A DNA stretch of 64,000 nucleotides from Ascarosepion bandense (GCA_037127315.1 JBBBDQ010001187.1:1270501-1334500), one strand, 5' to 3'; counted from the stretch's first letter, positions 10,673-21,203 are shown. Program-made: numbers and translations. The notes: generated from the letters alone by a model not told the origin.

Positions 10673-11690
10673 AAATCCCAACTCTCTACAGGAATTGGGC
10701 AAATCTGCCTTTCGAGAGGATTTGGATGATCCTTTATAAATTCCGTCTTTTATAGGTTTTATGAAGGCTTGTCTTTTTCGCTATATATTTTTGTTATACT
10801 ATCCAGGTACATAAATTCATTAAGAAGATTTACCCTATTTTACCTTATTCCTATCCATCAATGTGTCCTGTGAATGTCAACATTTTTAAGCGCTTATTAG
10901 GTCACTTAGAAATATCAGTTGTCTGTTTCTTTATTTCTTTTTTTCTTTAAACATCATGTTACTCAAATATTTAGCACCTATATTCTCATTTCTGTTGACC
11001 AAAATCTTTTATTAATCAGCTGCCATATATGAAAGATCGATATTGTATAACAGTTATTTTCTTTAATTCGAGCAGAATTCTCCTGTTTCGTAATACCATT
11101 ACCGCTACAGACCTTTAAAAAATTGCCATTATTATGGCGAAACATTTTATTAGGCTTATAGTGTTCTTTTTTGTTCTTCTAATTCGTTCCTATATTTTAG
11201 AAAAGGCGATTTTTCATCTATTGTATAAGATTCATGTATTATCTAAATACATTCAAAACAAACACGTGGGTTGACGCTCACAGGTCAAGACGAGGAATGA
11301 TTGATTGGCAGCTGACATAGCAACTTTCACCCGGTGTTTGCAAACAAATCCAGACGCACACAACTAATTGTCAAATCACCGAGGAGCACTCGTTGTATCG
11401 GAAAACAATATCGTGCACAATACGTTCGGGTAAATAAAACCAGTTTAAATAGAACTGACCGTGTAATTTCTCTAGAAGCTAATGATCGTTTGTGCAAAAT
11501 TAATTTTTCAAATCCGTATAATAGGGGCAGGACTATAAGACCCGCTTATTGTTTTTGCAGAATCCTATTAATGAATATCATCATTAATGTTTGGGTGCCT
11601 TATCACCGCAAGCGGCATTTTGTGAACTCATTTCTTTTTTTATTTTTAAAGTTTCAACTTATTTGATTTTTATACCGATACAGAGGATAG
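10673..11690. other. AT-rich intergenic sequence, no recognised gene
   Basis: A 110-codon open frame (11334-11666) lies here. It shows no recognisable domain, is rich in Arg/Asn, and no copy is evident elsewhere. I do not support it as a gene. Confidence 0.45.
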
Positions 11691-12067
11691 AGTTTTATCT
11701 CTACGTAGACAGTCAAACAAGAATAAAAAGCAACCACCTGCCTGTTAACTGAGCTTACATATTCATACAATTAATCATGAATTAATAAGAGTTTCCAAAG
11801 TGTTTGGTCTAATCAAAGTATGCATTTCAGGCATTTATTAGCTGTGTTTAACAAAGAAAGTAATGGACGATTTTGAAAACTGGAGTCATAATTTAAGTTC
11901 TAACACTCTAACACTAGGACCGTGTGCCCATCTGTAACATGCAACCTAATTCCTAAAAAGAAATGTATTAATAATCAGAATCAAACGAAAAGAAGAAAAT
12001 AAAATAGATTCCTTTGTTACAGTATTCTTTATATAAATTTCATAACAGAATGTGCCTTTAAAATCAA

Positions 12068-12300
12068 TCAGAAAAGTGCCATACGTGACACACACTTGGA
12101 TGATCATGTCTCTCTCAATGCAAGACAGGCTAGACAGATTTCCACGAAGTATTCTGCAGTTTCTTTTTTTAGGTTAACAGGTTAACAAACAAGGCTATAT
12201 GACCCATTTTATTCTGCTATTTAACTCATAGTATAGGAAAGTAGAGATGTAATCATACCTTTACCAAGGTTACTTGCTCGTAAGTAGAGCATGAACGTGA
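12068..12300 (-). mobile_element. SINE-1, minus strand, old copy
   Basis: The plus strand begins with GTGCCATACGTGA, the complement of the SINE-1 3' end. It continues through the complement of the middle domain (CTATTTAACTCATAGTATAGG) to about 12300. It is highly diverged and the head is not clear. Confidence 0.65.
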
Positions 12301-12361
12301 CTCTTAGATTTTAAGCTCTCCCTTTAAATCTTGCATTGCTACTTATTTTTGGCGGAAATCA

Positions 12362-12387
12362 ATCAATCAATATATATATATATATAT
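12362..12387. repeat. (TA)n microsatellite
   Basis: A short TA run. Confidence 0.85.
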
Positions 12388-12465
12388 GAAATATAAACAG
12401 TTCTGAAAATAAATTATCTAATTAATATAAATCATCAAATACAGAAAAATAGAGAGCTCAGTCGA

Positions 12466-14180
12466 TATCACCCCGAGTAATATGATGTACAGAAAAAATC
12501 TCAACACTTAATTTTACCGTTATAAATCCAGAAGTTATTTTGGCAGTTGTGTAAACCACAACTGTCTCGTAAGACTCGAAAAATCGAAGAGTTTAATTTA
12601 ATTCAGAATAGTAAAAAAAGTTAGTACAAAAAATATTGAGGTTACGTAAAATGTAGGGAAGTATACAGTTTAGTATTGAAGTAGCAATCGTACCTAAAAT
12701 GTCAGAAAAATTAAATAACGCTAGACCATCCAAGACATATATAAAAATTCTTAAAAGGAAAAACAACACAAGTAAATAGATATATATAACTGCACACTAA
12801 ACAAATGCACACAAACACACACACAATACACACTAAGAGGCCATATACGCACACAATAATGTACACTCAATGTATACAAAACTAAAAATAAATTAAAACG
12901 CTAAAAAGGAAAATATTACAAATACAATCATAAAAAGAAGAGAAATTGCGCATGTATAGCGGAGAATAATTAGTCACAAATAATTAACACTTACAAATAT
13001 TTAAATGTAAAATATATTTATATAGTAAAATTAATAAGAAAGAAGAATCACAAAGAAAATATTCACAAAATTATAGAAAGATTTACAAAACTAAAAAATA
13101 AAGACAACAATCAAAGAAATTGCAAATACAAACATAAAAAAATGGTTTCCATATTGCACAAGATATATACAGTCACAAATAATTAACAATCACAAAATAT
13201 TAAGAATAAAATAATAATGTCATAAAATCAAAATAAGAAATAAGATCCATGACAGAAAACAGCTGAACTTTCTAGAAAATGATTAGTAGGGAAAAAATTC
13301 AAACCTACTAAACAGGCAATTTAAATTTATTTTTGTGCCGGTATTTAAAAGTAACTTCATTCCGTTGGCTGAAAGTTGGTTATTTCTACTAAATCTGATT
13401 GTTTTTCATCTAAGCTTAAGTTATAACTATTTGTAAAACTAATAGTGACATTAACATTTCTTGTAATCCTCCATTCAATCTGTCTAAGGAGACCTCTTTT
13501 TTTATTCCCAGAAATATTTAGATAGAGCGGTCTGTAATTGAATGTATGCTCTCGGGAAGAAATGTTTATGATTATAAAATCTGTGTTTCCAAAGCCCGTC
13601 AGAAATTCCATAATATATTTTTCCCTTATATTCTATATGGATAATAGTTGCACAATATATAACTATTTAAGACATAAATATGCCACCAACTGGACGGTTA
13701 TCTTTAATTTTACAATTACAGGAAAGATTTGTATTTATTTAGTGTTTATTATAAAGATTATCCATTATTTTATTATTTTGTATGATAATTAATGTTATGG
13801 ATATAGCAAGTATCAGACTAACTAATTTTTTTTAATGTTTTTCTATTAAAGATCTTACATAATATGTTGATATAAATAAACTGTTTATCATTTAATTTCA
13901 GAGATTTTTTAACAATAACAATGTTAATAACTAGCAAAAAGTTATCTTGAACCATATAACTGTTTCTATTCTAATTTTAGATATATGAATACCAGATTTA
14001 TTACGGAATTTTTTAATAATTCCTATTTAAATCGACGTTTTGAGAACTTTACTATAAGAGATGTTATTATCATTAAATATTTTGTTTTAAGGGGATAAAT
14101 TATTTATTCCTTGGATGTCTGTTGTATACCCAATTCATTCCGGGCCCTAAACACAAAGAAATGGCTTCAGGACGATCATT
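12466..14180. other. Very AT-rich intergenic sequence
   Basis: A-rich low-complexity sequence with scattered CACACA. An 84-codon minus-strand frame (13611-13357) has mixed composition, but I recognise no domain in it. It could be a small exon or chance, and it is not annotated as a gene. Confidence 0.45.
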
Positions 14181-14182
14181 TT

Positions 14183-14183
14183 C

Positions 14184-14227
<44 letters not shown>
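14183..14227. repeat. (TA)n microsatellite
   Basis: About 22 TA units. Confidence 0.9.
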
Positions 14228-14229
<2 letters not shown>

Positions 14230-14519
14230 CGTATAGATAAAGTTTCGTTTTTACCAGTATAGATATTGACCCACTCTATCAGTTACATCGAGTTTTAAAT
14301 TATTATTATTATAGTTTATTATCCAGTTTTTTTTTTCAATTCTATTAGGGTTCCATTTATTTAGTCTATCGAAACCTTTGTTAATCAATCCGAGTGCTCC
14401 AACTATAACTGGAATTTTCGATGTCCTGATGTACCACTTTTCTGGGATGACAATTTCAAGATATTTTTATTTGGATAGATTTATTGAAGATCTTCAAAGA
14501 TTTTTCTTATTAATATTAA

Positions 14520-15320
14520 CTAGCGGAACTCGTGGAATTTCCACGGAAGTATAATTATGATTTCTTCGAAAAATTTTACTTTGTCATGCGACAAATGATA
14601 GTAACGTCTTTAAACATAAAAGAATTGGATAATAAATAATGATAGCACAGAGCGTGATTTTATTGAAATATCTATAAAAGTAATATCTATAAAAGCTACT
14701 TTATTGTAATCTTATTATATTAAGCTGCGTGTGCACAGACAATAACCAAAATACTGTACGTTATTTTGTGAGAGATTTTAGAAGAAATTTTTTTATTACT
14801 GAAAAATCATGGCTCCTGTGTCCATTGTAAACAAAAAAAAAAACAACTGAGTAATGGCCAAGGTAGTAGAGGCCAGAAATTTTAACAACAAACCTACCTA
14901 TTTTTACTATATTTTACAGTACACACACGTATACACACACAATTATTGCTACAATCACCAACATAAGCTGCTACTGCTAAGGTAATGCTATAGGCTCTCT
15001 CCTTTTACTCTCTCACGCTTTACTACCCTTCCGTTTAGCAAAGGTGAGGGTAAGGCTGAAAAGATTATAAAAAGATATATGGGAAGGAAAAACTCGTGTC
15101 ACACACAATTACTGTTACAATCACCAGCTTAAGCTGCTACTGCTACGGTAATGCTATGGGCTCTCTCCTCCAATTCTCTCACTCTTTACTATTTTTCCTT
15201 TTGTCAAAGTTGAGAGAAAGGCTGAGGAGATTTAAAAAGATAAAGGGGAAGGAAAAGCTCGAGAGTAAGTGTGTTATCTTTTTTCAGTGGAGTAACGGAC
15301 AGACAAACTAAGTAACTAAC
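14520..15320 (-). mobile_element. Helitron-like non-autonomous element H2, minus strand
   Basis: Read on the minus strand, the 3' end is a perfect hairpin (CGTGGAA/TTCCACG), then AGTTCCG and CTAG (14523-14520) followed by host T. This matches the Helitron rule of hairpin plus CTRR-T. The 5' end near 15320 is not defined by a clear TC. Internally, a segment of about 165 bp is tandemly duplicated (14930-15095 and 15100-15262), both starting CACACACAATTA. Copies are at 18330-18950 and 47347-47890. No Rep/helicase coding is present. Confidence 0.7.
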
Positions 15321-15762
15321 TAACTAAGGAAGGAACAAGCAGAATTATTACATGGTCATAGTTAAAGTAGTATTTGAGCCTATGTGTTGACTTGAAATGT
15401 TTGGTGTTTCTTAACGAGATTTTTTAAAGTATCTTGCACCATTCTCGGTCTCTTCTCAGACAACAAGAAAATCTTTCAAGTCAACATTTTCTCGATTTTA
15501 ATCTGAAAGCTGGGAATATCATCTATATTCGTCTATTAGCCGACTGAATATATGGTGAAAAACCTGACGCTTTGCATCAGTGTTACTCACCCCCTGCTAG
15601 AAAAGAAAAATAGCGATTTTCTAAAATGCATGATCTTTAAATTCATTCAATAAATAAATAAATAATTTGTCTATAACTTTACCCTCTAGTGTTTGGGTAA
15701 AAAAAACAACAAACAAACAAACTCGCACGATACGTTAGATTTGTTTGGCTTTTAGGTTCTCT
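15321..15762. other. Intergenic sequence, nothing recognised
   Basis: Contains a short AATAAATAAATAA run near 15648 and no coding signal. Confidence 0.5.
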
Positions 15763-15776
15763 AACAGCATGGTTTT

Positions 15777-16217
15777 GATATTGTCCAGCATTCACAGCCG
15801 TACTGAAGATCGAAAATGAGGAAAAAACTGGAAGCGGCCGAAATGTGGTTCTACAGAAGGATGCTACGGATATCGTGAACTGAGCATACAAGCAACGACG
15901 AAGTGTTAGAAAGAATGGCAACAAAAAGGAAATTGATGCTGAGCATCAGGAAGAGACAACTGAAGTTCCTGGGACATGCAATGAGGAAGGAGAGCCTGGA
16001 GAACCTGATACTGACTGGTCAGATAGAAGGAAGGAGAGACAGAGGAAGGCAGCGGATAACATATTTGCAGAGTCTGATCAGGTGGATGACGGAACGGGGG
16101 TTGCCAGGAGCAACAGGAGCAAACATACTAAGAGCCACAAGGGATAGGGAGACGTGGAGATCCATGATCGCCTACGTCCTGAAGGGACAGGGCACATAGA
16201 AGAAGAAGAAGAAGAAG
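15777..16217 (+). mobile_element. LINE-B, 5'-truncated insertion with 14-bp TSD and inverted 5' end
   Basis: The element is flanked by perfect 14-bp duplications, AACAGCATGGTTTT, at 15763-15776 and 16218-16231, and ends in a (GAA)n tail (16198-16217). From about 15812 the sequence runs in sense and codes for the LINE-B C-terminus. The first 31 bp (15777-15807) are the reverse complement of the sequence that should lie immediately upstream, as seen at about 30688-30720. That is the layout expected from twin priming, known for L1. Confidence 0.88.
15812..16199 (+). pseudogene. LINE-B ORF2 C-terminal fragment
   Basis: The frame codes for the end of a non-LTR retrotransposon polyprotein. Recognisable blocks are AAEMWFYRRMLRIS (interrupted here by a TGA at 15876-15878), VLERMATKRKLMLSIRKRQL, KFLGHAMRKESLENLILTGQ, GRRDRGRQRITYLQSLIRWM and RDRETWRSMIAYVLKGQGT. 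This C-terminal module is common in invertebrate endonuclease-RT proteins that lie outside the Jockey-like LINE-A family. The exact clade is not assigned. RT and endonuclease are absent because of 5' truncation. Related copies are at 30327, 31403 and 37682. Confidence 0.85.
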
Positions 16218-16315
16218 AACAGCATGGTTTTAGCTTTCATATTATACAATCCTCTCACTTCCTGATTGATGACATTTTACTATTTTATTTTGCGCTTGTG
16301 TTCTATTTCACTGTG

Positions 16316-16850
16316 TAGGGCCAGGAACTTTTTTTCCGCCTGAAACAATCCTGCATATATATAAATCTACCATCCGTCCGTGCATTGAATTCTGCTGCCA
16401 TATCTGGTCGGGTGCTCCTGCTATCCACCTGGGTGCCCATATAGATAAATTTACTCAAGCCACAAGATTAGCAACTAGGTCCCACTCGTTTACTGTGAAA
16501 CCAATAAAATGTAAACTCAAATTTTACTCCAACATCTTCTTTTCTTGCACTTCCCACCTGTGAAATTCCCTTCCAGTTACTTGCTTTCCCGACAGCTATA
16601 ATCACCAAAAATTTCAATGTATATTTAATAGTCGTCTCCTATCTCACTAACATGCATCATCTCTATCATGCTCATTTCTCCGTCCACTCCACTCTCATCA
16701 GTATTCTTATCCTTCAATTAGCCACTTCCCTACACCCCCTATAACCCGTCACTCTTACTAATAAGTTTTCTTCAATGTAGCCCCTGCAAAACAGTGGAAG
16801 TGAAATGCCTGGCTTCGGGCGATATGATTATATGAAAAAACAATTCCATA
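16316..16850 (+). mobile_element. LINE-A 3' copy with internal deletion
   Basis: It starts at the part coding for FFPPETILHIYKSTIRPCIE and CHIWSGAPA, then jumps near 16430 to the segment coding for FTQATRLATRSHSFTVKP. The roughly 150 bp between them in the long copy are missing. The 3' UTR follows to GGGCGATATGATTATATG near 16835. The copy is non-coding. Confidence 0.82.
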
Positions 16851-17280
16851 CTATTATAATGTGGTTATAAAGTGAGGGATCAATTCGACATTACAATCTA
16901 TATATAAACCGGTCCCTCACTTTATTTTCACAGTCATCCTTCTCTTACACACTTCCTGAGATACCCTATAACCTGTCACTCTTTCTCAAAACTTTCCTCC
17001 TATGTAACCCTCTGCAAAACAGTGGCAGTAAAATAGCTTTGTTGGGGCGATATGATTATAAAACATATCTATTCTAATACAATGTTAACATAAAGTAGGG
17101 GATCAATTCTACATTAAAATCAATACATAAACTGATCCCTCACTTTATGGCGCATTCATTCTTCTCTTTCACACTTCCTGACACCAGTCACTCTTTCTCA
17201 TAACTTTCTTTGTATGTAATCCCCTGCAAAACAGTGTCAGTAAAATGCCTTGCTAGGGGCGATATGATTATAAAAAACAA
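16851..17280 (+). repeat. Tandem LINE-A tails separated by hairpins
   Basis: The LINE-A terminal block (TGCAAAACAGTGNNAGTRAAAT to CGATATGATTATA) occurs three times, its GATATGATTA at 16821, 17048 and 17261, so the spacing is 227 and 213 bp. Between the copies lies a hairpin whose arms are AAAGTGAGGGATCAATTC and its complement near TGATCCCTCACTTTAT (about 16870-16925 and 17092-17150). This looks like a tandem duplication of tail plus hairpin. Confidence 0.8.
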
Positions 17281-17704
17281 ATTCACTATACTGCTTCTTC
17301 TCTTTCTTTATGTTTTTGTTGTTGTTGAGTTGTTTATTTCTACCATCGTCTAATTTTGCGTGGGTCATGTGAGAAAAAAGCGTCGTTAAAAAGGAAAAAG
17401 AAAATAGTGATAACCTGCTGTGTAATATCAAATTCCTATGTTCCAGGGTACGTTTGAGAGATGACAACGAGACCTGTAGTGTCCGAGATATAGTCTTTAC
17501 CGAAGAATGCTAAGGATTATATGTGAGGAACATCAAGACAACTAGAAATTAAACTAGGTAGTATAAAGACTGAAATAAGATTATACTGACAAGTAGACAT
17601 ATATAGAATTAACAAATAAGGAAATAAGGTTTGGAGAATTTAACACACATAATTATTGGAGTAGATAGACTTATTAGAGTAGATAGACTAAACAATCGCC
17701 CGGT
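17281..17704. other. Intergenic sequence, nothing recognised
   Basis: No coding or known repeat signal. The small minus-strand open frame extends from the adjacent tail repeat. Confidence 0.45.
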
Positions 17705-17872
17705 TCACACTCCACCCACGTCTATTGAACAGGTGAAGAGGCTCATCCCTTGTTCGCTCTTTAGGATGTGGTTTCTGGTTTTCTCTTTTCCAATCTCTTC
17801 ACTCTTATATAGCCCCCTGCACATCAGTGGCGTTACCGCCTTGCTCTGGGTGATATGATTTAAAAAATAGTC
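17705..17872 (+). mobile_element. LINE-A-type 3' tail fragment
   Basis: TATAGCCCCCTGCACATCAG, GTGGCGTTACCG and TGATATGATTTAAAAAAT match the LINE 3' end, closest to the variant at 51780-51890. Confidence 0.7.
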
Positions 17873-18175
17873 ATATAAAAACAAAGCTAAAGAGCAACTA
17901 CCTGCCAGTTAGTTGAGGTCACATATTCTTACAATTAATTTTGAATTAATAAGAGTTTCCAAAGAGTTTGGTCTACTCAAACTATGCATTTTTAACTGTA
18001 TTTAACAAATAGAGTAATGGACGATTTTGAAAACTGGACTCATAGTTTAAGCTCTAACGTTCTAACTCTACGACCGTGTGCCTATCTGTAACATGCAACC
18101 TAATTCCTTAAAAGAAATTTATAAATAATTTATCTAATTAATATAAAATATTAAATACATAAAAATAGAGAGCAG
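17873..18175 (+). repeat. Repeat E, copy 2 (uninterrupted)
   Basis: Co-linear with 11700-11972 plus 12408-12465, without the insertion present in copy 1. It therefore serves as the paralogous empty site. Confidence 0.75.
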
Positions 18176-18329
18176 AACATCAAGAAAACTATAGCATAAA
18201 CGATGTAGCATAAAGACAACAAATTATATAATACTAACAATTAGACATATGAAGTTTTATTTAATAAAGAAGGTTTATAGAATTTAACACACATAAATCA
18301 TATAAAATGTCTTAAAATGCCAAGGATAT

Positions 18330-18950
18330 TTTGAGTAACATACTGTAATTTTATTAAAATATCGATAAAAGTAATATTCATAAAAACTACTTTACTGTAA
18401 TCTTATTATATTAAGCTGCGTATACACAGGCCATAACTAAAATACTGTACGCTATTTTGTAAGAGATTTATTACTGAAAAATGATGGCTCCTGTGTCCAT
18501 TGTAAACAAACAAAAAAAAAACAACAACTGAGTAATGGCCAAGGTAGTAGAGGCCAGAAATTTCAACAACAAACCTATTTTTACTATATTTTACACTACA
18601 CACACGTATACACACACAATTATTGCTACAATCACTAGCATAAGCTGCTACTGCTAAGGTAATGCTATAGGCTCTCTCCTCTTACTCTCTCACACTTTAC
18701 TACCCTTCCGTTTGGCAAAGGTGAGAGTAAGGCTGAAAATATTATAAAAAGATATAGGGAAAGGAAAACCTCGTGTCACACACAATTACTGTTACAATCA
18801 TCAGCTTAAGCTGCTACTGCTACGGTAATGCTATGGGCTCTCTCCTCCAATTCTCTCACACTTTACTACCCTTCCTTGTGTCAAAGGTGAGAGAAAGGCT
18901 GAGGAGATTAAAAAAGATAAAGGGGAAGGAAAAGCTAGAGAGTAAGATTA
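18330..18950 (-). mobile_element. Helitron-like H2 copy, minus strand, 3' end lost
   Basis: Co-linear with 14640-15262, including the two tandem 165-bp modules (at about 18607 and 18779). The hairpin/CTAG terminus is missing on the left and homology stops on the right near GAGAGTAAGA. Confidence 0.7.
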
Positions 18951-18955
18951 AATAG

Positions 18956-19832
18956 CTGTATAATCGGTGGAAAATGGATGGTAAAATCTTAAAAGTTTCC
19001 TAGAACATTAATTAGTAAGAAGTTGTGGAGAGATAGGATCACCTTTATTTTGAAAAGATATGGCGCTTAACGTAGAATGCTAGTTTTGTCCTTCTTTATC
19101 TAAATGCTATACGTGATAGAGAATCTGACAGACCATCATCATCGTCATCGTAATCACGAATCACAACAATATCATTAGCAATTAAATTGGTACTATAGTT
19201 AGACTCTCTTTTCTTTCGTTTTAAACTTCGACAAATCATATTTGAATGTGAATTTGCCTTGCTTCAAGAGTTAACAAAAGCTGTCTGTTTCCGTTCTTTT
19301 CTTATTATGCTAAATAAATGGAAACTAGAAATAACAATAACGACAATAAACAAACATTCAAGAAGCAATAGATGGCGGGTCAGGATGGAAGTTGTTCGAT
19401 TCAGTCATTCAATTCAACAGAAGTGAGGCAATATTGACGTTCGTGATGTTGTCACGCCATACAATATGGGAGTGAGAACAAGAAAACCGGGCGAAGGTTT
19501 TTGTTAACAATTCATAACGATGGAGAAACTGTAAGTGAGACTGGTAAGTTTTTATGTGGCTGCGATCTCGGATGAAATAATGGAAGTTTGTTATATGAAA
19601 TTTAAAGTGTCCCTTTCGTTGACTGATGGTAGATAGAATCATTAATGTTATGCTGCTGAGTGATATTAGGCGATTATGCAGAGCAAGTAAAGGTTTTTGT
19701 TTTCCGGATGTTTTCAGCACAAGAATGACAGCGCATAGAGCGCTGGTTATTGAACTGTATTCCGAATTTAGACATAACGATGGTGATTAATGTGTAAATG
19801 TTGACGGGGGTCGCGGGAAAGTAATCTGCATG
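18956..19832. other. Intergenic sequence, nothing recognised
   Basis: A 103-codon minus-strand frame (19720-19409) has no recognisable domain. A CAT/CGT-rich trinucleotide patch lies near 19135-19150. Confidence 0.45.
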
Positions 19833-20122
19833 GCTGTGCATTGTGGTGCATTGGATATCGGCTCGGAACGAGCAATTGGGTAGCCGAGTTCGAATTCCAG
19901 CAGAATTCATTGCATTCACTTACGCGCAAATAACCCATCTATTCCTTCCAGTTATGGGTTAAATAACAGGGCAGATTGGGTTCTATAGCCTTGGTCGGCA
20001 ACCAGTCTACCGCAGAAAGCAATGGTAAACCTACTGCGAGATAATCTTCTGCCCAGTCAGTCATGTCTCTTTCGAGAGATGATCGCCCAAGCGTGTATCA
20101 CGTATGGCACTTAACTGACTGA
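19833..20122 (+). mobile_element. SINE-1, plus strand
   Basis: This is a tRNA-derived SINE with an A-box-like TGGTGCATTGG and a B-box-like GAGTTCGAATTCC. The body (TTATGGGTTAAATAACAGG, GGTCGGCAACCAGTCTACCG) is conserved, as is a hairpin near the 3' end (here TCTCTTTCGAGAGATG), and it terminates CACTTAACTGACTG. No clear target-site duplication was found. Confidence 0.88.
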
Positions 20123-20243
20123 AACCTATCTCTACCCCATCAGTAAATTTATGGAAAATGCTCTGTCGAGTTACATTCCTTTGTTTTACATGTTCAGAAA
20201 TAGCTCTCTCCCCACCCCCGTATATCTTTCCCTTTCGCTCCAC

Positions 20244-20277
20244 CTATGTATCACGTATGGCATTTAACTGACTGTCT
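20244..20277 (+). mobile_element. SINE-1 3'-terminal fragment
   Basis: TGTATCACGTATGGCATTTA followed by ACTGACTG repeats the last 30 bases of the SINE. It probably comes from a second, truncated or deleted copy next to 19833-20122. Confidence 0.7.
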
Positions 20278-20364
20278 GAATGTGCGTGCTGATGGTGACG
20301 GGAAAGTTACGATGTTTCTGTTAATAATAATGATAATAAGCATGTTAAGGAAATACAAAAAAAA

Positions 20365-20484
20365 GACTTACGGCCATATCACGTTAAATACACCGGTTCT
20401 CGCTAGATCACCGAAGTTAAGCAACGTTGAGCCTGGTCAGTACTTAGACTGGTGACCGCTTGGGAATACCAGGTGCTGTAAGCG
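20365..20484 (+). pseudogene. 5S rRNA-like module of the composite SINE
   Basis: The order of 5S rRNA elements is complete: TACGGCCATATCACGTT, CACCGGTTCTCG, GATCACCGAAGTTAAGCAAC, GCCTGGTCAGTACT, GGTGACCGCTTGGGAATACC and GGTGCTGTAAGC. The ends CTTACGGC and GCTGTAAG can form helix I. The internal pol III promoter regions are largely kept. Substitutions in the middle (for example GAGCCTGG, and TTAGACTGG before the C-box) and the adjoining SINE argue for a retroposed module rather than a working rDNA gene. A functional gene cannot be excluded. Confidence 0.85.
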
Positions 20485-20660
20485 TTTAGTGAGGGATGTG
20501 CATTTTGGTGCAGTAGATATCGGCTCGGAAAGAGAAATCGGTGAGCCGAGTTCGAATACCAGTTGAATACCCTGCATTCATTTAACACTAGTACCCTTGG
20601 GAAAGGTATTAATCCGCCCCTTTCCTCCAGTTAGAGGTTAAATAACAGGGTAGGACTTGG
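20365..20660 (+). mobile_element. Composite 5S rRNA/tRNA-derived SINE, best-preserved copy
   Basis: A 120-bp 5S rRNA-like unit (20365-20484) is followed after about 10 bp by a SINE-1-like tRNA head (20493-20565) with A-box-like TGGTGCAGTAG and B-box-like GAGTTCGAATACC. A short body (AAAGGTATTAATCCGCCCC, GAGGTTAAATAACAGGG) ends near 20660. The central and 3' domains of ordinary SINE-1, including the GTCTC hairpin, are absent. Imperfect short flanking matches (GGAAATACAAA and GGAAAAAACAAA) may be a target-site duplication. Copies are at 28519 (+) and 4655-4938 (-). Confidence 0.78.
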
Positions 20661-21044
20661 GGAAAAAACAAATTTCAAGGTATCTTGATACTCGAAAAGA
20701 AATAAAAAAAGTATTACTAGACAGAAAACATATAAAATACTACAATAAATTGTTGAAAGTAAAAGCTATTACCAGCAATAAATAAATAAAATTTGGTTGG
20801 CAATAAAAGACCCTGCGAGGTTGATATGCCATAAAACAAAACAACCATCGAATAAAAAATAAAATGTCGCTGTGTTTTTGCTTTGTGTGTTCTTCATAAA
20901 ACGACGATTTTAGAAGACGTTAAAACATGTAAAAAACATCGAATTGCAACTCCAGTAATATTGTATAGTTTGAGTGTATATCTTCTCTACTATAATAAAT
21001 ACTTTTTAATCAAATAGTATATGTATTTATTTTTACAGGCATAA
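20661..21044. other. AT-rich intergenic sequence
   Basis: No coding signal or repeat recognised. Confidence 0.45.
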
Positions 21045-21117
21045 TTTTTTACGATAAATTTTGTTACGAATTCCTGCCACGTGTCAAACTTTTTTGTAAC
21101 AAAATTTATCTTAAATA
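21045..21117. repeat. Short hairpin (inverted repeat)
   Basis: Arms TAAATTTTGTTAC and GTAACAAAATTTA flank a loop of about 35 bases containing CCTGCCACGTGTC. Confidence 0.7.
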
Positions 21118-21203
21118 ATCAGGCCGATAGAAAGAAATATATAAATATACTGTTTGACTAAAAAGAATATCTACGAAAATACGAGTATCGATTAAAAATA
21201 AAG

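Larger units (their letters stand above)
11695..12465 (+). repeat. Repeat E, copy 1, with an insertion
   Basis: 11700-11972 matches 17870-18120, and 12408-12465 matches 18122-18175, so copy 1 is interrupted at about 11975-12405 relative to copy 2. The inserted block includes an old SINE-1 copy. Shared strings include AATAAGAGTTTCCAAAG and TCTGTAACATGCAACCTAAT. The family is not recognised and has no coding potential. Confidence 0.75.

Noticed and set aside
11334..11666. 110-codon plus-strand frame
   Set aside because: No recognisable family, ends in low-complexity sequence, and no flanking gene structure.
13357..13611. 84-codon minus-strand frame with normal-looking composition
   Set aside because: No domain, no repeat copy and no splice context could be supported; it may be chance in AT-rich DNA.
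20365..20484. Functional 5S rRNA gene
   Set aside because: There is no tandem 5S array and no clear T-run terminator; core substitutions and two further degraded copies with the same SINE attached favour a retroposed module. Not fully excluded.
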